DNA of 26,299 nt from Nostoc sp. CHAB 5715. GTDB lineage: Bacteria; Cyanobacteriota; Cyanobacteriia; Cyanobacteriales; Nostocaceae. A program made the translations under genes and the position numbers. The stretch covers positions 1 to 26,299 of the forward strand of contig NZ_JAIVFR010000003.1 of assembly GCF_020829685.1 (NCBI RefSeq). The letters are read 5' to 3'. The notes under the pieces were generated by a model. The model saw nothing but the letters and a program-made list of their open reading frames with translations. It ran no database searches and had not been told where the DNA came from. This document shows, in pieces, positions 1-6,891 of the stretch; position 1 is the first letter of the stretch; every line of letters starts with the position of its first letter.

Positions 1-266
1 ATTATTTCAATTAATGGTTTGTGTTACAATGTGCATGAACTTCATACTACATAATTATTGTTACCACTATAAATAAATTTTCGATAGTATTTAAATGTTA
101 AAAAAATATAATTTTTTTAACCAAATATTTGCGGTATTCTTAATTAGTCTTACTTTCAGCCTTTAAAAGCTATTTCTCACTCACATTTATCTTTAGATAA
201 AGAGAAATATATCTTTACAAGCGAAGTCCACGGAGGTGGAATAATACAAAATATAATTCCCCACTT
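1..266. other. AT-rich intergenic region, no gene seen
   Basis: Very AT-rich sequence with runs of A and T around 100-120. No open frame with a ribosome binding site is visible. It lies downstream of the leftward amidase gene and could hold that gene's terminator, but I see no clear stem followed by a T-run in the leftward sense. Confidence 0.6.
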
Positions 267-1229
267 TTAAAATACACTCTTAGACAAAATTGATTTAGGT
301 AGCATTCCATGCACACCTTTTTGGGGACTGTTCACAACTTGAGTAATGTGAAAATTTACAGCTAAACTGCACAATACATAAGCATCTTCTGGCGATAAAT
401 TTATGAAGCGTTCCAAAAAATCAATCATGTTTTTTAAAGCCAGTTCTAAGGCTTCATCTAAGGTTTGAGCAAAGCCCATTGTGATGATATGAGTTGGAGT
501 TTCGGCAATTGGTGTCGTTAGTTGCAAATCCTTGCGAAGTTTGAGGGTAATTCTACCGTTCATAGAAGTTTCAATGGCGGTAACATTTACTTCACCATCT
601 CCCTGTGCAGAATGTCCATCACCAATCGAAAATAATGCACCTGGTACGAAAATCGGCAAAAATAAGCGAGAACCAGCTTGCAGTTCCCGGTTGTCGATAT
701 TACCGCCGTAAGAACCTGGCGGGACAGAAGTTCGAGAGGTTTCTGGAGTAGCGACACCAAGAATTCCAAAAAACGGTTTGAGGGGAATTTTTATGCCAGC
801 ACCTGCCGGAAATTCCGCAATATTGTTTGCTAAATCTAGAGGAATGAATCTCAAAGCAGGTTGAGGAAACTGATGTGGTAAAGCTCCCCAACCTGTACGA
901 ATGGCATTGAAGCCGACAGGTAAACGAGGTGCGATCGCATCCAATTGTACTTCTAAAACATCCCCTGCTTGGGCATCGCGCACATAAATCGGCCCTGTGA
1001 GTAAATGCGGCCCCCCAGCAATTTTGTGTTCTGGTAGAAGATTTTGGCAGATATCGAGAAATTCTGGTGTGACAAATTCAGGTGGTGCTTTGTCATAAAC
1101 GTAGTAACCAGTATAAGTTTCCACATCAACCGTATCACCTGAATCAATAATCAGCGCTGGTTTTAGCAAATGGGAGAAACCACCCAGATGCACCGTTTCC
1201 TTGGTAGCTTTTAAAATGTAATGAGTCAT
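267..1229 (-). CDS. Acetamidase/formamidase family protein
   Basis: 320-residue cytoplasmic protein of the FmdA/AmdA family. Characterised members hydrolyse formamide or acetamide to ammonia plus formate or acetate, and can supply nitrogen. Visible family signatures are the early GGPHLLTGPIYVRDA stretch followed by GDVLEV (about residues 72-90), the PPGSYGGNIDNRE region in the middle (about 169-181), and the GDGHSAQGDGEV motif (about 203-214). These belong to the beta-rich amidase core. The length is close to short cyanobacterial members. The start is the ATG at 1229, with no strong Shine-Dalgarno upstream. The gene is monocistronic, with a repeat-rich spacer between it and the next leftward gene. 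The family call is firm. The actual substrate cannot be read from the sequence, and many cyanobacterial members are untested. Confidence 0.9.
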   Translation of the reverse strand: MTHYILKATKETVHLGGFSHLLKPALIIDSGDTVDVETYTGYYVYDKAPPEFVTPEFLDICQNLLPEHKIAGGPHLLTGPIYVRDAQAGDVLEVQLDAIAPRLPVGFNAIRTGWGALPHQFPQPALRFIPLDLANNIAEFPAGAGIKIPLKPFFGILGVATPETSRTSVPPGSYGGNIDNRELQAGSRLFLPIFVPGALFSIGDGHSAQGDGEVNVTAIETSMNGRITLKLRKDLQLTTPIAETPTHIITMGFAQTLDEALELALKNMIDFLERFINLSPEDAYVLCSLAVNFHITQVVNSPQKGVHGMLPKSILSKSVF

Positions 1230-1275
1230 ATCATATCTGCATAATTAGTTATGCTAACCACAGCCATTGCACCCC

Positions 1276-1430
1276 ACCAACCCCTCCCTTTGGGAGAAGG
1301 GGAGAAGCTAAAAGCGATGGGGATTTCCCCATGAGCGACTGCCGTGGGAACCCCCCTTCGGGTTCACCAGTCGCCTACGGCGGGAAACCCGCCTACAGCG
1401 CTGGATTCACCGCAACGCGCCCCCTCCCCT
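1276..1430. repeat. Cluster of small dispersed palindromes
   Basis: The spacer holds several short inverted repeats close together: CTCCC-TTT-GGGAG (1284-1296), GCGACTG pairing with CAGTCGC (1335-1341 and 1368-1374), GAACCC-GGGTTC (1349-1366) and GGCGGG-AAA-CCCGCC (1379-1393). GC content is much higher than in the flanks. From memory, similar palindromic stretches are scattered through Nostoc genomes. An open frame across it (1331-1555) is an accident of the repeat and has no ribosome binding site. Confidence 0.7.
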
Positions 1431-1491
1431 CTGCGTTTAAATTTCAACCCTCAATTCGCTATGATTTTACGCAAAGCTGTACTAAGCTTCA

Positions 1492-1529
1492 GTTGACACC
1501 AATGAGCATTGCTATGCCCCTACAGCATG
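1492..1529 (+). repeat. Solo copy of GTTGACACC...CCCCTACA dispersed repeat
   Basis: About 38 bases beginning GTTGACACCAATGAGCATTG and ending near GCCCCTACAGCATG. The same sequence recurs at 6145-6182 and 6376-6408 (opposite strand) and at 6587-6618 (same strand), where two copies form the inner inverted arms of a MITE-like element. Here no partner arm is visible, so this looks like a relic or solo end. Confidence 0.8.
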
Positions 1530-1629
1530 ATCTATCTCCATCGCAGGATAATTAAGAAAAGGCTGAAACAGCCAGGAGAATCGTTAATGCACATCACGAT
1601 GCATTTGTACAGTGCGTAAGTCCTAACTG

Positions 1630-2046
1630 TTAGGGCACAATCAGCACTGGGCAAGGGGAAAGATTAATCACGCGATTGGTAACACTATCATCCGCTCTCT
1701 CTTCAGTCAAGCCTAGCCCCCGACAGCCCATAATGATTAAATCGGCACCGATTTCATCAGCGACATCGCAGATAGTAAAAGCTGGTTTACCTTGCCTTTC
1801 CATGATTTCAGCTTGAATGCCTTGCCCAGAAAATAAAGATTGGGCATTTTCTAGCAGCTTGGCAACTACCTCTGGTGACAACATCGGATCTGCACTAGGC
1901 GCATCTGGAAGTGGTTCTTCTACCACAGACAGCAGCACCAAGCGACTGCCGTACTTTTTGACTACGTTGGTAACTACATCAGCAGCTTCCCGCGTTTCCC
2001 GGCTTTGATCAATAGGAAATAGTACTGTCTTAAATATCTCTGTCAC
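1630..2046 (-). CDS. Universal stress protein, UspA family
   Basis: 138-residue single-domain Usp protein. The N-terminal strand TVLFPIDQSRETREA and the C-terminal MGCRGLGLTEERADDSVTNRVI followed by CPVLIVP match the ATP-binding alpha/beta fold of the family. The usual G-2x-G-9x-G(S/T) motif is slightly altered: GCRG is present, but the later glycine is Asp before Ser. Nucleotide binding is therefore likely but not certain. The start is the GTG at 2046 with an AGGGG-like ribosome binding site a few bases upstream. It is divergent from pgk across only 80 bases, so the two promoters share that spacer. The family acts in stress tolerance, and its role here is unknown. Confidence 0.92.
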   Translation of the reverse strand: MTEIFKTVLFPIDQSRETREAADVVTNVVKKYGSRLVLLSVVEEPLPDAPSADPMLSPEVVAKLLENAQSLFSGQGIQAEIMERQGKPAFTICDVADEIGADLIIMGCRGLGLTEERADDSVTNRVINLSPCPVLIVP

Positions 2047-2110
2047 TTGGGTACCCCTGACTCCGGTAAAATCTTGATGGTTCTACTTTCAAAACAATAA
2101 CAAAAAGGCA

Positions 2111-2120
2111 ATCAGGAGAG
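2111..2120 (+). promoter_or_regulatory. Ribosome binding site deciding the pgk GTG start
   Basis: ATCAGGAGAG at 2111-2120 contains a good AGGAGA Shine-Dalgarno core, six bases before the GTG at 2127. It supports GTG rather than an internal ATG as the start. Confidence 0.75.
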
Positions 2121-2126
2121 TTTGGT

Positions 2127-3329
2127 GTGTCCAAAAAAAGTTTAGCAAGTTTATCTTCTGCTGATATATCTGGGAAATGTGCCTTAGTGCGGGTTGACTT
2201 TAACGTGCCTGTGGACGATCAAGGCAACATTACCGACGATACTCGCATTCGTGCAGCTTTGCCAACCATCAGAGATTTGACCCAGAAGGGTGCTAAGGTC
2301 ATTCTCGCCAGTCATTTTGGCCGTCCTAAAGGTGTGGATGACAAATTACGCCTAACTCCCGTTGCCAAGCGTCTCTCTGAGTTACTGGGACAAGAAGTCG
2401 TTAAAACTGATGACTCCATTGGCGATGAAGTTGCAGCTAAAGTTGGCGCCCTGCAAAATGGCCAAGTGCTGTTACTAGAGAATGTCCGTTTTTACCCAGA
2501 AGAAGAGAAAAACGAGCCAGAATTTGCGAAAAAATTGGCAGCTAATGCTGATTTTTATGTAAATGATGCTTTTGGTACTGCACACCGCGCCCATGCTTCT
2601 ACTGAAGGTGTGACTAAATTCCTCAGCCCTTCTGTGGCTGGATATTTGGTTGAGAAGGAATTGCAATATCTGCAAAATGCTATTGAAAATCCCCAACGTC
2701 CTTTGGCGGCAATTATTGGCGGTTCCAAGGTTTCCAGCAAAATTGGCGTGATTGAAACGTTGCTGGAGAAGTGCGACAAGCTAATCATCGGTGGTGGGAT
2801 GATTTTCACCTTCTACAAAGCCCGTGGTCTGAATGTTGGTAAGTCGTTGGTAGAAGAAGACAAGCTAGAACTAGCGAAGTCTTTGGAAGCTAAGGCTAAA
2901 GAACGGGGCGTTGCTTTATTGCTTCCCACAGATGTGGTAGTGGCAGATAACTTTGCCCCTGATGCCAATTCTCAAACCGTTAGCATTGAGAATATCCCAG
3001 ATGGTTGGATGGGTTTAGATATTGGCCCAGACTCGGTAAAAGTTTTTCAACAGAGCCTTGCAGATACCAAAACGGTAATTTGGAACGGGCCAATGGGTGT
3101 ATTTGAGTTTGATAAGTTTGCGGTAGGTACGGAAGCGATCGCTCATACCCTCGCCGAAATCGGTAAAACTGGCACAACCACCATCATTGGCGGCGGCGAC
3201 TCAGTAGCGGCTGTGGAAAAGGTTGGTTTAGCCGATCAAATGAGCCACATCTCTACCGGTGGCGGCGCTAGCTTGGAGTTGCTTGAAGGCAAGGTATTGC
3301 CTGGAATTGCGGCTTTAGATGATGCGTAA
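2127..3329 (+). CDS. pgk: Phosphoglycerate kinase
   Basis: 400-residue monomeric enzyme that interconverts 3-phosphoglycerate plus ATP and 1,3-bisphosphoglycerate plus ADP, serving both glycolysis and the Calvin cycle in a cyanobacterium. The length is normal for bacterial PGK. Visible motifs are RVDFNVPVD near residue 22, SHFGRPKG near 62, [15 protein letters not shown] near 116, [13 protein letters not shown] near 145, the nucleotide-domain GGSKVSSKI near 198, WNGPMGVFE near 320, and [13 protein letters not shown] plus [13 protein letters not shown] at the C-terminus. All substrate and nucleotide loops look intact. It starts at GTG 2127 behind an AGGAGA site. It is followed after 63 bases by a NUDIX gene on the same strand, with a hairpin in between, so co-transcription is possible but not shown. 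Confidence 0.98.
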   Translation: MSKKSLASLSSADISGKCALVRVDFNVPVDDQGNITDDTRIRAALPTIRDLTQKGAKVILASHFGRPKGVDDKLRLTPVAKRLSELLGQEVVKTDDSIGDEVAAKVGALQNGQVLLLENVRFYPEEEKNEPEFAKKLAANADFYVNDAFGTAHRAHASTEGVTKFLSPSVAGYLVEKELQYLQNAIENPQRPLAAIIGGSKVSSKIGVIETLLEKCDKLIIGGGMIFTFYKARGLNVGKSLVEEDKLELAKSLEAKAKERGVALLLPTDVVVADNFAPDANSQTVSIENIPDGWMGLDIGPDSVKVFQQSLADTKTVIWNGPMGVFEFDKFAVGTEAIAHTLAEIGKTGTTTIIGGGDSVAAVEKVGLADQMSHISTGGGASLELLEGKVLPGIAALDDA

Positions 3330-3348
3330 TAGCCATCTTTAGAATTAT

Positions 3349-3376
3349 GTAGAGACGTTACATATAACGTCTCTAC
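3349..3376. repeat. Perfect 12-bp stem-loop between pgk and NUDIX gene
   Basis: GTAGAGACGTTA, a four-base loop CATA, then TAACGTCTCTAC. The stem is perfect. No T-run follows on the plus strand, so it is not a textbook intrinsic terminator. From memory, very similar GTAGAGACGT palindromes are common between genes in Nostoc, so a dispersed repeat that attenuates transcription or stabilises the mRNA is the likeliest reading. Confidence 0.8.
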
Positions 3377-3392
3377 AAATAGGGGAAAAACT

Positions 3393-4010
3393 GTGGAAAC
3401 TAAATGGCTGGAATGGGCGCAAAAGTTACAAGCGATCGCTCAAAATGGTTTGACTTATTCTGAGGGTGTTTTTGATATTGAACGCTACAAACAATTACGA
3501 GCGATCGCCACGGAAATTATGGCGACTTACTCAAATGTAGAACACAGCTATGTTCTCAATTTGTTTAGCCGTGAAGTAGGATATGCAACTCCTAAAGTTG
3601 ATGTGCGAGGAGCAATTTTTCGTGATGATACTATATTATTAGTCAAAGAACGAGCAGACGGTTGCTGGACTTTACCTGGTGGATGGGCTGATGTCGGCGA
3701 GTCGCCCAGTGAGGTAGTTGTGAAAGAAGTATATGAAGAATCTGGATATCAAGCACGCGCGATCAAACTACTAGCAGTCTATGACAGAGACAAACAAGGA
3801 CATCCACCGTTTCCGTTTTATGTCTACAAGCTGTTTTTTAAGTGTGAAATTATTGGTGGTTCTCCATCATCAAGTATTGAAACTGAAGAAGTAGGTTTTT
3901 TTAGTGAAGATGCATTACCAGAACTTTCAATCGGACGTGTAACACCAATGCAAATCACCCGACTTTTTCAACATTATCGCCAACCAGATTTACCGACAGA
4001 TTTTGATTAA
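3393..4010 (+). CDS. NUDIX hydrolase with NUDIX N-terminal domain
   Basis: 205-residue NUDIX pyrophosphohydrolase that would cleave a nucleoside diphosphate linked to another group. Residues 1-60 resemble the small helical domain found before the catalytic domain in ADP-ribose or ADP-sugar hydrolase-like members. The NUDIX box runs from Gly97 (GWADVGE) to Tyr119 (KEVYEESGY): it has the G-x5-E-x7-x-E-x2-EE-x-G pattern, with Lys111 in place of the usual Arg and metal ligands Glu112, Glu115 and Glu116 present. PGGWADVGE directly follows the substrate-side strand. The start is the GTG at 3393, with AGGGGA about eight bases upstream. The substrate cannot be predicted. It lies downstream of pgk on the same strand. 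Confidence 0.9.
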   Translation: METKWLEWAQKLQAIAQNGLTYSEGVFDIERYKQLRAIATEIMATYSNVEHSYVLNLFSREVGYATPKVDVRGAIFRDDTILLVKERADGCWTLPGGWADVGESPSEVVVKEVYEESGYQARAIKLLAVYDRDKQGHPPFPFYVYKLFFKCEIIGGSPSSSIETEEVGFFSEDALPELSIGRVTPMQITRLFQHYRQPDLPTDFD

Positions 4011-4054
4011 ATACCTCTGCATTATGAAGATGGGCATACAAAATTCATAGCTTT

Positions 4055-4150
4055 ATTCTGACTCCTGAGTTCTGAATTCTGACTTATGAAATAGCCCTGA
4101 CTTGTAAATAGTCTCTTGTCGGGTAAGGGGGACACGTTGCCGTGTTCCCC
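4055..4150. repeat. Intergenic dispersed repeat and 10-bp hairpin
   Basis: The 209-base spacer between the convergent NUDIX and RTX genes carries a CTGACTCCTGAGTTCTGAAT stretch near 4058, a kind of short repeat common in Nostoc spacers, and a strong hairpin at 4127-4150: GGGGGACACG, loop TTGC, CGTGTTCCCC. Its position between convergent ends suits a bidirectional transcription stop, but neither side has a T-run. Confidence 0.6.
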
Positions 4151-4219
4151 TAGCTAGGAGAAAAAGTATCCTTGAATCTGCCTTCTGATGTCAGTACAAT
4201 CTTTAAGTTGACAACGTTA

Positions 4220-5563
4220 TTATGCCAAACTTACTCCTAAGGTATAAGAAAAATCAGGATTAGAGGTGCTACCAGAGAAAGTTCCGCCATTTTGAGGAAA
4301 GAAAGCATATTTACTCACTGAAATGGAGTACGTACCTGTACCCAGAGAACTGGTGATTAATGACGAACCGCCACCGCCACTATCGTCGTTACTGGCCACT
4401 AAATTCCCAGCACCGTTAAACAGTCCGAGAACTGTATCTCCCGATGTCACTGTCCTGATAGTGACAGTTCCTGAATTTGCTAGAGTAAATCTAAAAAAGT
4501 CGAAATCGGGATTGCCCCCCGGTTGAACTGTTGCCAACTGGGCTGAAACATTAACGTTTGAGCCTGATGATAAGGAACCTAACTCTTCAGCGCTATTTAG
4601 TGAGTTGTTTGTACCTTCTCCAGCATTTTCTGCCTCATAGAAAAGGAAGTCATCACTATCAAGTCTGAGATTGATTTTCCCTTCCAGAATACCTATGATT
4701 TCATCTTGCTCTGCTTTCGGTTTGTCTAAGAATATTCGTGTGTTGCTTCCAACAACTTGCAGAATGTAGTCTTGTGGAGTTCCTTTGAGTTCAATTCGAT
4801 CTTGGCTAGAGTCGAAGTCAGTAATAAAAGCCAAGTCCCCAAAACCAGGATTCGTAGTATTGTTATCGTCGTAGAAAACATTTGCAGCGTCACCGAGGAT
4901 AAATCTATCTGCCCCAGCCCCACCTGTGAAGCGATCAGTTTCCCCTAATCCAGGTGGAAGCGGACTACCAGGGAAAACACCGATGAGGATGTCGTCTCCA
5001 GCCCCCCCATTGAGTACCTCATTGCCTGGCCCGCCCTGTAGACTATCATTGCCGTCACCACCATTGAGGATATCATTGCCATTATTACCATCTAGAGTAT
5101 CATTGCCTGCTCCGCCATTCAAAGTGTTGTTAGAAGTATTACCAAAAATGAAGTTGCTAAGACTGTTACCTGTCCCGGTGATATCGCTACCTTCCCTCAG
5201 CCTCAGATTTTCCAGATTAGTGCCTAGTGTGTAGGTGACAGAAGACCGGACGGTATCTGTGCCTGAATTCGCAGCCTCTGTAATCCTATCAAGAGTAGTG
5301 TCAACGAGGTAAGTGTCGTCGCCTGCACCACCTATTAGAGTGTCAGTACCCAAGCCTCCATCAAGTGTGTCATTGCCACTTCCACCGATTAGACTGTCGT
5401 TTGCCGTCCCACCTGCGAGGGAATCGTTACCATCTGCACCATTCAAAGTGTCGTTACCGGAGGTACTATTGGCATTACCACCACTAGCCCAACCAACTAT
5501 CGTGTCATTTCCCGAAGTCCCAAAGAGATTGTCACCAGTTGTTTTGCCGAAAATAAATGCCAT
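4220..5563 (-). CDS. RTX calcium-binding protein with PPC-like C-terminal domain
   Basis: 447-residue acidic, Gly/Asp/Asn-rich protein, almost certainly exported. Residues about 10-90 and 140-225 are two blocks of RTX nonapeptides (GGxGxDxLx, for example GGSGNDTLDGGLGTDTLIGG). They fold as parallel beta-rolls around calcium and are typical of type I (ABC/HlyD/TolC) secreted proteins. Between them is a non-RTX insert with the TYLVDTTLDRITEAANSGTD motif frequent in hemolysin-type proteins. The C-terminal ~125 residues (DFDFFRFTLANSGTVTIRTV, then LGLFNGAGNLVASNDDSGGG) resemble a bacterial pre-peptidase C-terminal (PPC/DVUA0089-like) beta-sandwich. No signal peptide or protease catalytic domain is present. 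The start is the ATG at 5563, behind AGGAG at 5571-5575. No transporter genes are adjacent. The function could be adhesion or sheath, and is undetermined. Confidence 0.88.
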   Translation of the reverse strand: MAFIFGKTTGDNLFGTSGNDTIVGWASGGNANSTSGNDTLNGADGNDSLAGGTANDSLIGGSGNDTLDGGLGTDTLIGGAGDDTYLVDTTLDRITEAANSGTDTVRSSVTYTLGTNLENLRLREGSDITGTGNSLSNFIFGNTSNNTLNGGAGNDTLDGNNGNDILNGGDGNDSLQGGPGNEVLNGGAGDDILIGVFPGSPLPPGLGETDRFTGGAGADRFILGDAANVFYDDNNTTNPGFGDLAFITDFDSSQDRIELKGTPQDYILQVVGSNTRIFLDKPKAEQDEIIGILEGKINLRLDSDDFLFYEAENAGEGTNNSLNSAEELGSLSSGSNVNVSAQLATVQPGGNPDFDFFRFTLANSGTVTIRTVTSGDTVLGLFNGAGNLVASNDDSGGGGSSLITSSLGTGTYSISVSKYAFFPQNGGTFSGSTSNPDFSYTLGVSLA

Positions 5564-6144
5564 GTTAATTCTCCTGAATTTCTCACTAATACATTACGTA
5601 AGTTCAGCCTTAGTCAAAGAACTATTCATCAGTTCAATGTGATTACTTGCCATTTGTGTAATCTAAGTTAAAAACCACTAATTATTTGGTTAATAACTTT
5701 TAAAGAAAAAATATCCAGCTATTTATTGTAGGCTGACCCGAAAAACCCGCCTTTGCTTACGCGCGAGCGAGACACCTACTCTAAAAAATTAGATAATTTA
5801 TTTTTTGAAAGTCCCGTTAATTGATGACCCAAATAGTAACTAATTAGATCAAATATTTTGGTTCTTTTTCCAAACTTTTTTGAACCGACGCTGTAATTAT
5901 TTAATTATAATGAAGTACAAGGTTACATCAACTACTTTATCAAAACTTTAAACTTCCAAGAAGTGTGATTGATCATACATTCAAATATATATGTAAATTT
6001 AAATTAATTATTGTTTCAACCTATTGATTTTTTTGGTAATCTTTGTAAATATATTCAGATCAACGCAGTATCGTTATGATGTGAATTAACGATGCTCGTG
6101 TTTGTTTCAGGCTTTTCTTTATTATTCTGCGATCGCAAATAGAC
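5564..6144. other. AT-rich upstream region of the RTX gene, no gene
   Basis: No credible coding frame. It holds the RTX ribosome binding site at its left edge. A short GC-rich remnant at 5740-5775 (ACCCGCCTTTGCTTACGCGCGAGCGAGACACC region) resembles dispersed Nostoc palindromes. The remainder is AT-rich, with no promoter I can define with confidence. Confidence 0.6.
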
Positions 6145-6290
6145 CATGCTGTAGTGGCACAGCAATGCTCATTGGTGTCAACAAAAGCCTAGAAATAGCA
6201 AAACTTTCGGCTTGACTCACCCGCCTAGAACTAAAGTTCTTTGGCTTTTAGCTAAAGTCTACTCAAGTAGACTAAAGATTTTTGAGCGTT
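6145..6290 (-). repeat. Diverged partial copy of the MITE-like element
   Basis: The segment matches 6370-6510 as a direct repeat: a GGCACAGCAATGCTCATTGG end, GACTCACCCGCC, then two small hairpins, AGAACT-AA-AGTTCT (6227-6240) and AGTCTACT-CA-AGTAGACT (6256-6273). By eye roughly four of five positions agree. It lacks the outer TATAGCGGTTC arms and the right half, so it is a truncated copy or the product of a partial duplication. Confidence 0.75.
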
Positions 6291-6330
6291 GCTGAATTGA
6301 AAACAACGCCGAAATACATTGTCGAATAGA

Positions 6331-6650
6331 TATAGCGGTTCCCATCCAAATGCGGTACAACATTATATCGCAAGGTGTAGGGGCACAGCATTGCTCATTG
6401 GTGTCAACTTAAGCTAGAAATGGCTTAACTGTTGGCTGACTCACCCGCCCTGAACTGAAGTTCAAGGCTAACAGCTAAAGTCTACTGAAGTAGACTAAAG
6501 ATTTTGGGTATATTTAGTCATCTGAAGATGACTTTTGCTATTAGCAAGGAACTGAAGTTCCTTGCGGGACATGGCTTTTACGTTAAGTTGACACGTATGA
6601 GCAATGCTGTGCCCCTACGGGTGTACCTCACGTAAACGAGAACCGCTATA
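6331..6650. mobile_element. MITE-like non-autonomous element with nested inverted ends
   Basis: 320-base element bounded by perfect 11-base inverted repeats, TATAGCGGTTC (6331-6341) and GAACCGCTATA (6640-6650). Inside these, 36-base arms at 6377-6412 and 6583-6618 pair with only two mismatches (GTAGGGGCACAGCATTGCTC is the start of the left arm). Both ends read TATA, compatible with a duplicated TA target as in IS630/Tc1-type elements, which is an inference. It encodes no protein. The middle carries four small palindromes that all share a CTGAAG centre. A solo arm lies at 1492 and a partial copy at 6145, showing it has multiplied in this genome. Confidence 0.8.
6451..6565. repeat. Four hairpins sharing a CTGAAG centre
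   Basis: Perfect inverted repeats TGAACT-GA-AGTTCA (6451-6464), AGTCTACT-GA-AGTAGACT (6479-6496), AGTCATCT-GA-AGATGACT (6516-6533) and GCAAGGAACT-GA-AGTTCCTTGC (6544-6565). Stem sequences differ, but the central CT-GA-AG is the same in all four. They sit inside the MITE-like element, which would fold into a long branched structure as RNA or single-stranded DNA. Confidence 0.8.
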
Positions 6651-6891
6651 AGTTTCATTGATATATTAATCCAGAAATTTTTGCGCTTAATAAAACTTAA
6701 ACTTTACATAAATTTTATATAGTTATTTGGGTTCGGAAAGTTAGCTACTGCATACCCACAGAAACCGTCGAAACAATTCTCAATAAGCAAAAGTCTATAC
6801 TGATGATCCGGATACTTGATAATTGATAACTGTTGAGGCAGGGGAAGAATTTTGGAAGTTGCTAAATTATCCCGCAATTATGCAACGCCCT
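6651..6891. other. Spacer downstream of the kinase gene
   Basis: AT-rich sequence without a credible gene. The open frames that begin at 6823 and 6852 run into the kinase gene on the opposite strand and are shadows of its Pro/Thr-rich tail. I see no clear terminator for the kinase. Confidence 0.6.

Noticed and set aside
1331..1555. 74-codon ORF upstream of the amidase gene
   Set aside because: It spans palindromic dispersed repeats and lacks a ribosome site.
4926..5642. Plus-strand proline/serine-rich ORFs opposite the RTX gene
   Set aside because: Antisense readings of Gly/Asp repeats. The minus-strand RTX protein explains the sequence fully.
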